Shown here piece by piece: positions 53,244 through 64,000 of a stretch of 64,000 nucleotides of DNA. The position numbers were made by a program, and so were the translations under genes. Below the pieces are notes generated by a model that searched no databases, was not told the DNA's origin, and saw only the letters and a list, made by a program, of their open reading frames with translations. Source of the stretch: Scenedesmus sp. ARA3 (lineage: Eukaryota > Chlorophyta > Chlorophyceae > Sphaeropleales > Scenedesmaceae); NCBI GenBank assembly GCA_004335835.1, contig RWJK01001849.1:248001-312000 (forward strand), read 5' to 3'. The number at the start of each line of letters is the position of its first letter. Position 1 is the first letter of the stretch.

Positions 53244-54085
53244 CAGCAGCGGGAAGATGAGACGCTGCATGACGATGCAAGCACTTGAGTACACGCAGCA
53301 AGTGCTGGGCCAACAAGCCAGCGGCCAGCTGCGGCATGCAGTCTCCCAGAATACAATGCGCAAAAGCCGCCAGCAGCCAGTCAGCCCAAATGTTACGACA
53401 GCGACTCACGAGTCAACCAGCAAGCCACTACAAGACAAGCAACGAAAGCAACGCACCTTTCACACCGGCAACAAGAAAGAAAAACACGCACCATAAGAAC
53501 CTCACCTGCACAATGCTGTCCCTGACTGCCCCCAGCAGCCCCTTATCCACCTCGCCAGCCAGCGTGTCATCCAGCAGCACGTTAGGCCCGTCAGCAGCAG
53601 GCCCAAAGGCCCACACGCTGCGCGCTGCCAGCGGGTCCCACTCGTAGGTGTCCACAAGGTAGGTGCCCAGCTTGCGCGCTGGCCAGGTGATGCTGTAGAT
53701 TGATAGATAGATTGAGGCGGGCGGGAGGGTGGTCAACAGCAGCAGGGGCAGGCAGGCAGGGGTTGGCAGTGGAGGTGAAGCAGCACAATTAGTTGGCATT
53801 GACAAACATACAGGCATCTTATGTGCTTAGGATGGACGCCTGATACCATTGCTGCATTACACACCTGTCATGTTGTGACAATGCCATAATGACACAAATA
53901 ACACGTTATAGCACACCTGATCTTGCCGGACTCAATGTCCTCTGCCAGGCCCTTGTCCAGCGGCTCTGCGATCATGGTCAGCTTGTTGCGCCTGTTGGGT
54001 GTTTCTGCAAAGCATTTGAGGCTGCTGGTCTCCACCACAGTCTCACAGAAGGCCACCACGGGGTCAGCCACCTTGACCTCAATGT

Positions 54086-54184
<99 letters not shown>

Positions 54185-54288
54185 GGCAGATGCGGCGGGA
54201 GCAGCAGGCATGGTACACAGGTCAGTGACATCTAAAAGAAGGGCAGGGGAAGGCCACCACCGGGTCAGCCAGCTTCACCTTGATGCCT

Positions 54289-54329
<41 letters not shown>

Positions 54330-55019
54330 GTTCACACAGGGCCAGCTGCATCCTAGCCATCCGCATCGCAAGCAGGCATAAAGCAGCATGAAGGTCGCTG
54401 ACGATGGCTCCTGCTCAACTGTTCCAGTACAACACATCAGCCGAGAGTGCATTCTGGCTTCATCAAACTTGTCTGCTACCCTGCAGCACTGCCGCCGCCA
54501 TGTGGCACAGGCGCCAACTGCTGCAGCGCGCCTGCTTCCCTAGTACAAACGCACCTGCGTACATCTCCCGCAGGTCCTTCATGATGCTGTCCAGGTACAG
54601 CTCGCCTGTGCCCAGCAGCGTGTGCTCGCCAGACTCCTCCACACGCGTCACAGCAAGCGGGTAGCTGCACACACAAAGAGTGCAACCAGGGCAGCAGCGG
54701 CAGGAGGGTCGAAGGATTGACACTGATGCTGGCACAATGCACAACTGCCATGGCCGGGTACAAGTGGGGCAGACGCACCAGGCAGCACTGACTTGTGTAT
54801 GCCTGTTACACCGTGACACCCCATGCACAATGGCGACATCGGTGGCCCCTGACTGGACAGTTAGCAGAAGTATTTGGCCACGCAGAGAGAGGTCTCCCTG
54901 TCAAACCCTGTACTCAGCAACAAAGCAGCGCCGCACCTCTTGTTGATCTTGCGCAGGCCCTCCACCATCTTGGGCAGCTCGCTCGGCTGCAGCGGCTCGG
55001 TTGCGATCTTCATCACACT

Positions 55020-55077
<58 letters not shown>

Positions 55078-55387
55078 GACAACCTCCGAACGAACTCATT
55101 AAGCACAGCAGGCGCCGCAAACGCCTGACTCTGCACAGTCGAGCTCACAGATTTCAGCAGGCGTGCAGTACGCAGTACCACACGCTCATCATCAGCTGTA
55201 TGGCAAGCTGCAATGCTCATTCGGTTCATCTACACAAGCCGCACCTGCGCGTCTGGAAGCGCAGCGGCTTGAACACGTGCACCTCCTCATCCAGGTGGCG
55301 CCCCACCACCGTGGCTGTCTTGCTGATGAGCCCGTCCAGCCCCTCAAGCAGCACCAGGTTGCCCGCGGTCACCTTGCCCAGCGGCAC

Positions 55388-55428
<41 letters not shown>

Positions 55429-58400
55429 GTGTAGGGATGCGAGTTGGTCAGAGCAATGCTTGTCTTTGACCAGTCACAACAGTAAAAGCGATGAATCTGC
55501 CTCATGCAGGGGCCATGACGCAAAGCGAGAATCACTATTTAAACCACTGTCAGTGGCGTGTTTGGTAAGTGTGCCTCGCCGCACCTGTAGCGCGCCTGGT
55601 AGAGCCACACGTTGCTGACCACGGCGTCGCCACTGTCCTCGTCATCATCGGGCGTGAAGCCCTCACCCAGCACACGCACCTGAAGCCCAGCAGAAGCAGC
55701 AGCAGTGGTGGCGGCAGCAGCAGCAGCAGCGACCGCAACAAAGACAGCAGCATGGCATGTTACCCGTGGCACTGCGACAAAGCGCGCGACACTGCATGTG
55801 TCTGGAAGCAAGTGAGTGCTCAGCCGAATGCACACTGACAAAACCTGCACACAGCATGAGCTTGTGCTGCACAAGGCTGCAGTTGCTCCGCTGCTCCAAG
55901 TTCTGGCTGTAAGTATCTGTTTCCATCATCTACACACGCATGCTGAAGCCGCAACCCGCGCACCTCGTCCCCTGGCCGCAGTGTGCCGCTGAAGATGCGG
56001 CCGTATGCGTCAAAGCTGCTGGCATCATTCTTGGGGAACAGCTTGGCCACATGCACCACCAGCGGGCCTGCACAGGATAACAGCAGCCACACATCAAGCA
56101 GCATCGGCATCTCAGCAGCATCAGCATCTCAGCAGCAAAGGCGGCGATCAGGGCTGAGAAACATCAGGTCACAGCAACATGCACAGCATGCAGCACCATT
56201 TACACTGTCGCCAGCAAACCATCTCAGCCACAGGCAAGCACCCAGCAAACCCTGCAGCGCACTCTCAATGGCAAGCGACACACAGGCAAGCTACAACATG
56301 CAAGCTATAACAAACCATCTCAGTTACAGGCAAACACCCAGCTGCAGCACTATCCTGATTGACAAGCGGCACACAGGCAAGCTACAACAAGCCACAATAC
56401 AAACCCTAACGTTACGCACCTGTGCGCGAGCAGCTCGTCATGAACTGCATCAGCGGGCTGTTAGGATCTTGTGGCCCTGTGTACAGCCTCGCCACCTTTG
56501 CTGCCGTGGCGTCCTTGCTGCTGGGAACGTGCTGCACCAGCATGTCCACGAGGCCTGAGGCGCTGCCAAACACCTTGCTGCACACCTGCGGCAGCAGCAG
56601 CATGTGGCGGGTGACAGGCCGAACACAGTATTACACAAAGCGCTCAGGCTGACGGCGCAGCGGTGTGACTGCATGAGAAAGCCTGATGTTGCATCGGAGC
56701 GCTGAAGCAAAGCAGCACGCACATAACACCATCTGTTTCCCAAGCAGTGAACAGCATACAAGCAGAGTAACAGCAGCACCGTGAGCAGGCACTTCACGCA
56801 AATGGTGCGGCAAGATGCGCAGTGCCGTGCAGTCCAGTCGCAAGCGCAGCAAACCATTGCAATTGCCGCGCCGCACCTCTTTCAGCAGCGGCTTCACGTC
56901 CTGGCTGTATGCGCTGCTCTTGAGGTGGATGCCAAACTCGTCACCCAGCAGCCGCTCAATGGCCTTGGGGTGCTCACCCACCACTGCTGATGTGAGCTTG
57001 TACAGAGGCTCCAGGATGAACGTCACAAAGCTGCGGTCAGCGCCTGCGGACGCGGCAGCAGCAGCAGCAGCAGCAGCAGCAGGTTCTCTATAACCCGGAC
57101 AATGCACCGTGCCTTGCTTGATTGCAAGCTTGCAGAAGCGCTGCATGCCGCAAGACTCTACCCAGCTGTCTTGGCCTGCCTCCAAAGACGTGGCAAGTCG
57201 TGCACACAACACGAGCCTCACAGCGTTGCACAGCCAGCAGCCCAAATCACGCACGACGTGCAGCAGCAGCTTGTCAACAGACGCATGCAGCTGTACTCCT
57301 TGTGACATACTATGCAGAAGTAACACACACTCAACCAGCTGTGGCGGCTTGCGCGGGAACACGCGCTCCTCGCCAGATGGTACATGTTACAATACACAAC
57401 CGAAACCCAATACGCACAGCCAGCAAGTACAGGCTGCGCCTTGTGCGCAGCATGTGAAGTACCAAAGTACCACTCACCCAGCTGTGGCCGCTTGCGCCTG
57501 AACACGCTCCTCCATGTACCCAGTAAGTCAATCATACATGTACAATGTGCAGATGCAACGCACACGAATCTGTGTCTGCCGTCTTTGCACTCACCCAGCT
57601 GTGGTGGCTTGCGCCTGAACACGCGCTCCTCATGGTGGTACCACACGTCGCCCCACAGCCGCCGCGCAAACTCATCCACCAGCAGCACGTCCTTAGGCGC
57701 ATCACCACACACGCCCCGATAAAGGGCCGCAAAGCTGCGCAGCGTGAAGCTGTAGCCGAAACCGGCAGCAGCAAAGGCCACGTTGCCGGCCACGGGGTCT
57801 AGCAGGGGGGTGCTGCCTGCTGCTGCTGCTGTGCCGTTTGCTGCGCCGTTTGCTGCATCGCCGCCGCCTGCGCGGGTATGTGGAAAGGACAGAGGCTCAT
57901 GTTGACGACTGCGCCTGTCCCGCTTGCACAGTTTTAAGGTGTGTTCAGCGCGCGTCAGCAAGCAAGCAATGCACCATGCTGTGCATGCTGTCCTTGTGTC
58001 GTCAAGAGCACAGGCGCAACAGCGGTCGCATGCAGCACATCCATGAGTGCAGCACTCCACGCGGCTGAACAGTCGGCAAAAAGACTCAAAGCATACATCA
58101 CCATAGCCAACCAGCCAGCCGCACCTGCTGTGCGGATGACTGCGTTGACCTCCTCTATTGTGAAAGCAATCTTGTGGTATGCGTCAGCTGGCGGCAGCTT
58201 CAGCTCAGTGATGAGCCGGTCAATCTGCAGGGGACGCCAGGTGATGAGGCAGCAGCAGCAGCAGCAGCAGGGTGGCAGCTGATGAGTCCGTGGTCTTGCC
58301 AGTTCAGCAGTGATGTCATGCTACCATATACAATTGTGACATTTGTGAAAGCAGTTTGATACTATGCAGGCAGGACGTAGGCGCATCATGCAGGCCCGGC

Positions 58401-59702
58401 TGGTGTTCAAGCTGGCCCATGCACAGCAGCAGCAGCAGCAGCAGCAGCCTCGCCGCACCTTGCTGATGAGCAGCGTGATGGCCAGCCCCTCCTGCACCGC
58501 CTGCTGCACAGCGCGCTCCGCGGCCGCGCCCACGCCCTCCAGCACGTCCACCACCAGCAGCACGCCGTCAGCCAGCCGCATGGCTGCAGTCACCTGCAAG
58601 ACAGGGACAGAAGCACAACAGCACGCTGTTATGAGCAGGGAAGGCACAGAATCACAACAGCATGCATATACAAGCACAGCACGTCCACCACCAGCAGCAC
58701 GCCGTCAGCCAGCCGCATGGCTGCAGTCACCTGCAGTTCGCAGTAAAATGGAGCAATACAGGATTAAAATGGCAGAGCACGGTCAATGAGCAGGTAGCAA
58801 CGCTTTGCTGTTGCTGAAAAACACCCCAGAGTTGGCAGCGACAAAGGCAACCAATCTAGAATCAATGCTGCGGGCATGATTGTGGTGAAGGCAGGACCGT
58901 GCAGGGCCAGGGCAGGAGTTGCGGCCAGCCGCGCACCTCGTCGTTGAAGTTGACGTGTCCCGGGCAGTCGATGAGGTTGACCAGGTAGCTCTTGCCGCTG
59001 CCGCCCTCCAGCACCAGGCTCATGGGCATGGCCTTGATGCTGATGCCGCGAGCCTGCGGAGAGAGCAGGGGGTTACAACGGCCGCAGGGCAAGCAGGTCA
59101 GCAGTTGCAGGTCTGTGGTGAGCCAGCTGGCAGCAGCTGTGGGTGGGTTACTGTGGAAAAGTCCTTGCAGTGCTGTCAAGCAAGTTATCTGTAAGCAGCT
59201 TGGCACGCACACAAGAGCTGCACCCTTTGCAGAAAAGCCTATGGCAACCCGTGAGAATGCCTCTCTCCTCCGACTACACGCAGCCCTTTTCATGGAGCCT
59301 GCCGCAGCGCCGCACCTGCTCGTCCACGCGCGTGTCGGTGAAGCGCAGCGGCTTGCCCGTGCTGTTGCGGATGCCCAGCGCGGCCACGTCGTGCGTCTGC
59401 TCCACCAGCATGTCCAGCAGCGTGGTCTTGCCGTGGTGCAGCGCGCCCACCACCTGGGGCAGTGCGGCAACAGCAGCAGCAGCGGCGGCCGCAACAATCA
59501 GTGGCGCAATGCAGAGCATGTACAGCAGCGTGGTCTTGCCGTGGTGCAGCGCGCCAACCACCTGCAGGGGAGCAGCAGAAGCAGCAGCAGCAGCAGCATC
59601 CATTGCTAAGACAATGCAGACCATGTCCAGCAGCGTGGTCTTGCCATGGCGCAGCGCACCAACCACCTGAGGCAGCAAACATAGGCAAGTGAGTGCAGAA
59701 AA

Positions 59703-59736
<34 letters not shown>

Positions 59737-60119
59737 AACAAGCTGAACACCCGTTGCGTGGTCACACATCAAGCGGCAGATTACACACAGCTGACGAACA
59801 TGACCATGAGTTTAACAACGGGAAGCACATATGTCAATGCATGATGTGCGGCACACACGCACTCACCGCCACGTTGCGGATCAGCTCTGGGTTGCTGCTC
59901 AGTGCCGCCATAAACTCCCCACTATAGTGTGTGGCCAGCGGCGCCTCCAGCAGCTTCTCATGCCTCTTCCTGATCACTGGTGCAATAATAGGTGTCTCCA
60001 GCGGCTGTGCATCCTCCTCCATGACAAGGGTTTCGGTTTCAGCGCCGTATGTTTCCTCGGCCGTGGGGTAGTACTTTTTGTCCTCGGCCAGCACAATGGC
60101 ATTGCCGGGGTCGCCCTCT

Positions 60120-60173
<54 letters not shown>

Positions 60174-60718
60174 GCAGCAGGTGTGGGTTGGGATTGTTTC
60201 TATGCAAGGATACAGGAGTCGCTGGCACGGCATAACAGGATGGCCGTTTTTTCCAACCGTCCGCTTGAATAAAAGATCGGTTTCCGCAGCAGAAAAGGAC
60301 CTGGTTGCAGGACATAGAGCGCAACAGAGCAAGGGCAGTGGCAGGCCAAGCAGCTGCTCCCACAGCCTGTTGTGGTTGTTGGCTGCTGCTGTTTGCCTGC
60401 ATGTGCTGCACTGGCTGCAAGCATATTGCGCTGCTTTCACTGCGGCCGCTGCTGCTGCCAATGCCACCGCTGCTAAATAATACTGCCATCTTGCGTCAGC
60501 GGTGTTGTACATGTCCAAACAAGTTGCTGCTGCTGCATGCAAAGTGTCAAGATGCAGCTGGCACTGCAGGCCTTGCAAGCCTGCGCCCCCCTCACCATCA
60601 TCTGCTGCGTAGCCCATGTGCGGCCCCGCATCGTCAGCATCATGCATCGCCTCATCGCCATCATCCTCGTCATGCCCAAGCTGCTGCTGCTGCTCATCCT
60701 CTTCCTCCTCCTCCTCCT

Positions 60719-60759
<41 letters not shown>

Positions 60760-61451
60760 CATGAAAGAGGCCTGGCCAGCTGGCTATCTACTATTGGGTC
60801 AACCCACTATTTGAAAACAAGTCATTCTGAAACAGGCGAACAGCGCAAGACTATGGCAAACGCACAAACGCTATGTGAGTGCTTGTGACCATGACATGCC
60901 GCCACGGGTCAGCTGTGCTGCACAGCGCTGCCACAAAACAGCACCAGCACCTTGCCTGATGGGTGCCGTGCTAGACATACCACGTGGTTAGCTGGCAGTT
61001 TGCAGCTGCCATGCTGAAACAACTGTACAGCAACTGCGGGGTTGTACTGCTGCGATGCTTCCACGCTACACAAGCCATTTTGAGCAAGTGACGCAACTGC
61101 TGCGGCAGGTTCTGCATGGTGCAACTGTGCTAACCACAGACAACTTGCATGCGTGCATGTCCAGTGCAATCGTATCACGACACAGAGACCAACACTGCTG
61201 GCTGCTGTTTGAAGCACACCAGAACACAGCAGCTACTGCTGCAGACCATGAACCCACTCTCTGTGACACATCCAAACCTAATCGTTGAGCTGCTGCTGCT
61301 AGCAGATCACCTCAGAATGGGGAAAAGCATGCACTGCACACACCACAGCACCTGCTGCTGCTGCTGCCACCCAGCCCTGTCTCACCTGATCACTGTCCGA
61401 TAAAGCAGGACCTACGTAATTACCAAACTCATCGTAGTGGGAGTCCTCCAT
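51645..61451 (-). CDS. EFTUD2: U5 snRNP GTPase Snu114/EFTUD2 (EF-2-like spliceosome factor), 20 exons, 1,013 residues
   Basis: Exons (high to low): 61451-61386, 60716-60596, 60117-59867, 59453-59316, 59053-58937, 58593-58459, 58224-58125, 57867-57595, 57043-56877, 56585-56420, 56067-55964, 55679-55585, 55388-55245, 55017-54937, 54664-54555, 54085-53917, 53692-53506, 53183-53067, 52723-52469, 51890-51645. Phases agree throughout; human length is 972. Start [20 protein letters not shown] and acidic N-terminus are typical. G motifs are [13 protein letters not shown] and SKID. Later parts ([59 protein letters not shown], and [17 protein letters not shown]) are highly conserved EF-2-like domains. 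By family knowledge it controls Brr2-driven unwinding in spliceosome activation. Exon edges of 4, 6, 8, 16 and 20 have tandem copies in adjacent introns or 3' UTR. Acceptors of exons 2, 3, 13, 14 and 16 are formed by the end of sense-strand CTG tracts. Confidence 0.96.
52061..52147 (-). repeat. echo of EFTUD2 exon 20 start
   Basis: Copies 51816-51900 (acceptor CCCCGCAG and GGCCAGGCCTTCTGCCAG-type start) 245 bp upstream in the intron, with acceptor retained and a few substitutions. Confidence 0.88.
54086..54329 (-). repeat. echo of EFTUD2 exon 16 start with two CTG tracts
   Basis: The true exon 16 start at 54085 is preceded by a 31-unit CTG tract (sense). At 54286 lies a diverged second start reading [13 protein letters not shown] against [13 protein letters not shown], with an intact CTGTAG acceptor and its own 12-unit CTG tract (54288-54329). 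The copy's frame stops before reaching the true exon. Confidence 0.82.
55018..55075 (-). repeat. CTG tract forming the exon 14 acceptor
   Basis: About 18 CTG units (sense) end in CTGCAG directly at the exon 14 start; no other polypyrimidine tract is present. Confidence 0.9.
57331..57515 (-). repeat. two echoes of EFTUD2 exon 8 end
   Basis: The exon end coding [10 protein letters not shown] (true end 57595) recurs at 57478 ([10 protein letters not shown], donor GTGAGTGG intact, 117 bp away and in frame) and at 57335 (donor changed to GTTGAG, 143 bp further and out of frame). Confidence 0.87.
58677..58736 (-). repeat. echo of EFTUD2 exon 6 start
   Basis: A 54-bp near-identical copy of the exon 6 start ([18 protein letters not shown]) 137 bp upstream, with CTGCAG acceptor intact but out of frame with the true exon. 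Confidence 0.88.
59515..59675 (-). repeat. two in-frame echoes of EFTUD2 exon 4 start (P-loop)
   Basis: Copies starting at 59561 and 59666 repeat the true start at 59453, spaced 108 and 105 bp. Each encodes VVGAL(H/R)HGKTTLL and follows an intact AG acceptor. The minus-strand frame is open from 59765 through all three copies into the true exon. Confidence 0.92.
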
Positions 61452-61940
61452 GCTGCCTTGCTACCGCAGTCGGGCCCCACTAGCCCCCACTACAGATGAG
61501 ACTGCTGCTGCTCAACCTGGCCAGCAGCTGCCGCCCTTGATGATCGCTCAGAAGGTCAAACAAAAACAGCAAGTACGTTCAGTACGTAAAAGTAATCTCT
61601 TCTGAACTATCACACAAGAAGGGGCAAGCAGAACACAACCCTGGTGCAGGCTACGGGTGGAACTAAAATCGACAAGGTAGAATCACTAAACGGGCGATCA
61701 TAAAAAGCTGACGCTGCAGCTCAGGTGACCTTCGTAGTGGTCGCACAGAACCCGCAGTCACTCGTGTCGTTCTTTGAATGTGAGCAGACTTGTGATACCT
61801 CTGCATTGGCCGTGTGGTGTCGTGGTCGTCTCGATACTGATAGCGACCATCGACAGCCAATGCGCGACTGCATATAAAGGAACACCTCTGCCCTGCCCGC
61901 CCTGCTGGTGCTGCTCTCGCTACTTTCGACGATTTTCAGC
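61452..61940. promoter_or_regulatory. bidirectional promoter region, EFTUD2 / YchJ-like gene
   Basis: Only 489 bp separate the two start codons. A TATAAAG element at 61873-61879 lies 62-68 bp before the plus-strand ATG. No matching element is evident for the minus-strand gene. Confidence 0.5.
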
Positions 61941-63778
61941 ATGCAGTGCCTTCAATCCCGTTCTTCAAGATGCTTGGTAAATGGTAATGGCAGCAGCAAG
62001 CAGAGTGTGGCACCGTGCTGCCGGCCTGCACTGCAGCAGCCCTGCAGCACAGTGCTGCTGCCAGCAGCAGCAGGCAGCCAGGCCAGGCGTGCAATGACAG
62101 CAGCAGCAGCTGCAAAGAGCAGCGCAAAGGGCAAGAGTGGTGCAGCAGCTGGCAAGGGTTTTGGCCCTGCAAAGCCGCAGAAGGTGGTTGATGAAGGCTG
62201 CCCTTGCGGATCCGGCCAGTTCTACAAGGTGGGCTGGGTGTTGCCAACGTAGTGCTGACTAGGCGCATCTGGCATTTCGATGCTGTACTACGTGCGTTTG
62301 CCTTGGCAGATAGTTGAGTGTTGTTCAATCAAACACGGCTGTCATATGGACAAGACGCTTGCCTGCACTGGTCAGCTTGTTCACAGCAGCTGCTTCACAG
62401 CAGCCAAGTCATCACCACATACCATCATCCCCATCAGTAGCAGCAAGCACTCTAGCATTGTACAATGTTCTGTTGTTGAGAGAGGATCATTACATGTGAG
62501 TTCTGGCACCAACTTAGATTGTATGAGCCACAACGGGGTGAACACATGGTCTGAGACTAGAAAAGGAGAGTGAGCACAATGGAACACCACGCACACTCTT
62601 GCACGCCCGATCTCTTATCTCATATCCAAAGACGTCTTACTGCGGTGCTCAATTTTGCTTCCTCACTCAATTTATTGCGCATTTCCAACTACACTCCCCA
62701 CCTGCAGAAGTGCTGCAAGCCCTACCACACAGGTGCTGTAGCCTCCCCTAACGTGGAGGCCACCATCCGAGCCCGCTTCTCAGCCATCCTCAAGAAAGAC
62801 ATCTCCTACCTGCTCAAGACCAGCCACCCCGACCTGCACAGCTTCATGTATGGCAGCGAGCCGGGCCAGGCGCTGCGCCAGCTGCAGGACGACCTCTGGA
62901 ACACAGGTGCGCTGCTGACTTGATGATGCTGATAACAACATTATGATTTGCAGCAGCCTGGCGGGGTGACACTGTGCATGTCTGCCCCACCTCAACTGCT
63001 CCCTTTACTCTGCAATAGGAACGGTTCTGGGTATTATGCTGATGTACAGCAGTCTGCGGTTGGTTTTCTGCTTTGTGCTCTGTCCTCTCACACCAGTGTG
63101 GCTGCCCTGCTGCCTGGCTCTGCAGCGGACCACTACGAGTACAGCAACCTCAAGATCCACTCAGTGAGTGACTAGGCAGCAGCAGCAGCAGCAGAGGCTA
63201 TGAGACACTGGCAGCCTCAGCCGCAGCAGCAGCGGGTGGCAGGCAGAAACAGTGGTTGTGGATGCTCCACAAGCGAACTCGACTTGCTGCACCATAGCGT
63301 GCTGTAGCAGGTGCAGCGCGCTGCTCCCTGCTACATCCCATCTGCCTACTCCTGTACGTATGTCTTGCTCTTACTCTTGCAATCCATCCGCTCTCTGCAC
63401 CTGCCCTCTCACTGCTGTCACTACCACCCACCCACACTCTTAACCCTACACCTACACTGTCATATGCAAACTTCACACCCACAGGTGCAGCCAGGGGAGC
63501 AGCCAAACGAGGCCCTAGCCATCTTCCAGTACACAGTGTATGACCTGCGCACACCTCTTATTGATGACCAGGGCAACAAGTCGCGCAAGGTGCAGATCGA
63601 GCAGAGCCGCTTCGTACAAGACCCTGAGACACAGCTGTGGCGCTTTGCAGACTATAAGCTGGTCGAGGTGCCGGAGGCACTTGCAAAGACAGCAGAGATG
63701 CAGGCGAAGGACATGGCGGCAGCAGCAGCAGCAGCAGCAGCGCCGGCAGCTGGTGCGGCTGAGGGCGAGCAGCAGTAG
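61941..63778 (+). CDS. YchJ-like (UPF0225) SEC-C motif protein, probably plastid-targeted, 272 residues
   Basis: Exons 61941-62228, 62708-62906, 63126-63163 and 63485-63778, phases 0,1,0. The SEC-C zinc motif is split by the first intron: CPCGSGQFYK|KCCKPYHTG, with four conserved cysteines. Then comes VEATIRARFSAILKKDISYL and the HPDLH stretch of the YchJ family, a very short exon (DHYEYSNLKIHS), and a C-terminal beta-rich part (FQYTVYDLRTPLID, QLWRFADYKLVE). The first about 65 residues (Ser, Arg, Ala, Cys rich) look like a transit peptide, followed by an Ala/Lys linker. The third exon acceptor (CTCTGCAG at 63125) was chosen because only it keeps the phase; an upstream CACCAG does not. The last 15 residues are an Ala/Gln tail. 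Function of the family is not established. Confidence 0.85.
63164..63484 (+). other. last intron of the YchJ-like gene
   Basis: Bounded by TCA|GTGAGT and CCACAG. It starts with a short CAG run at 63178-63194 and holds no other feature. Confidence 0.7.
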
Positions 63779-63883
63779 GGTGGCTGCGGTTGGCTGGTTC
63801 CGGGGGTTGCAGCAGGGTGGAGGGCTGTAGCAACTTTGCTGCATCAAATGCAGTCGGAGTTATGCACGAATGTGCTGTGCTGA

Positions 63884-64000
63884 GTATAAGCTGGTGGAGT
63901 TGTTGTCCGAGGCACTGGCTAGGACAGCAGAGATGCAGGCAAAAGACGTAGCAGCGCCAGCTGGCGCTGCAGCTGCTGCAGCAGCAGCTACTGCTGAGGG
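63884..64000 (+). repeat. echo of the YchJ-like last exon end, cut by the window edge
   Basis: From TATAAGCTGGTGGAG it repeats the end of the true coding exon (from about 63651), including GACAGCAGAGATGCAGGC and the Ala-rich tail to GCTGAGG. Several changes and one small length difference are present. It lies about 235 bp downstream, in the 3' UTR. Confidence 0.85.

Overview
The window looks like nuclear DNA of a unicellular green alga (chlorophyte, probably of the Scenedesmus/Chlamydomonas side of the group; this is an inference, no marker gene proves it). Evidence: GT-AG introns in almost every gene, plant-type orthologues (YAK1/TAR1-like DYRK kinase, chloroplast-type class 3 lipase, DUF3598-like protein), likely plastid transit peptides, and an extreme load of CAG/CTG triplets that encode Gln, Ala and Ser runs in exons. 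An 11-N assembly gap sits at 47046-47056.

Layout from left to right: possible 5' exons of a gene leaving the left edge (1-396, minus, weak); UBL-WLM-PUB metalloprotease (790-3873, minus) head-to-head with a DUF3598-like protein (about 4648-7874, plus); a 1,665-residue YAK1-type DYRK kinase (8746-15627, plus); a two-exon unknown protein (18175-19188, plus); a plastid-type triacylglycerol lipase (22481-25394, minus); a giant SRF-type MADS-box protein (30166-35412, minus); two DNA hairpins next to a small unknown membrane/basic protein (37594-38944, minus); a thioredoxin-like [2Fe-2S] protein (42459-43495 or longer, minus); a tyrosine-phosphatase-family enzyme with a plastid-lumen-like leader (44465-48060, plus); the U5 snRNP GTPase Snu114/EFTUD2 in 20 exons (51645-61451, minus), head-to-head with a YchJ-like SEC-C zinc-motif protein (61941-63778, plus). 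The gaps of 2-5 kb between them hold no gene I can defend. The genes are independent housekeeping or regulatory loci; I see no operon-like or pathway cluster.

The most unusual signal is structural. Many exons are followed or preceded, inside the neighbouring intron or 3' UTR, by one or two degenerate tandem copies of the exon edge itself ('exon-edge echoes', spacing about 90-265 bp). I count about a dozen in five of the genes. In the EFTUD2 gene three copies of the P-loop exon start lie in one continuous open frame, each with its own splice acceptor. In the kinase gene both upstream copies have lost the acceptor AG. In addition, sense-strand CTG tracts sit directly at many 3' splice sites, where they serve as polypyrimidine tract plus AG, while exons carry CAG in the sense strand.
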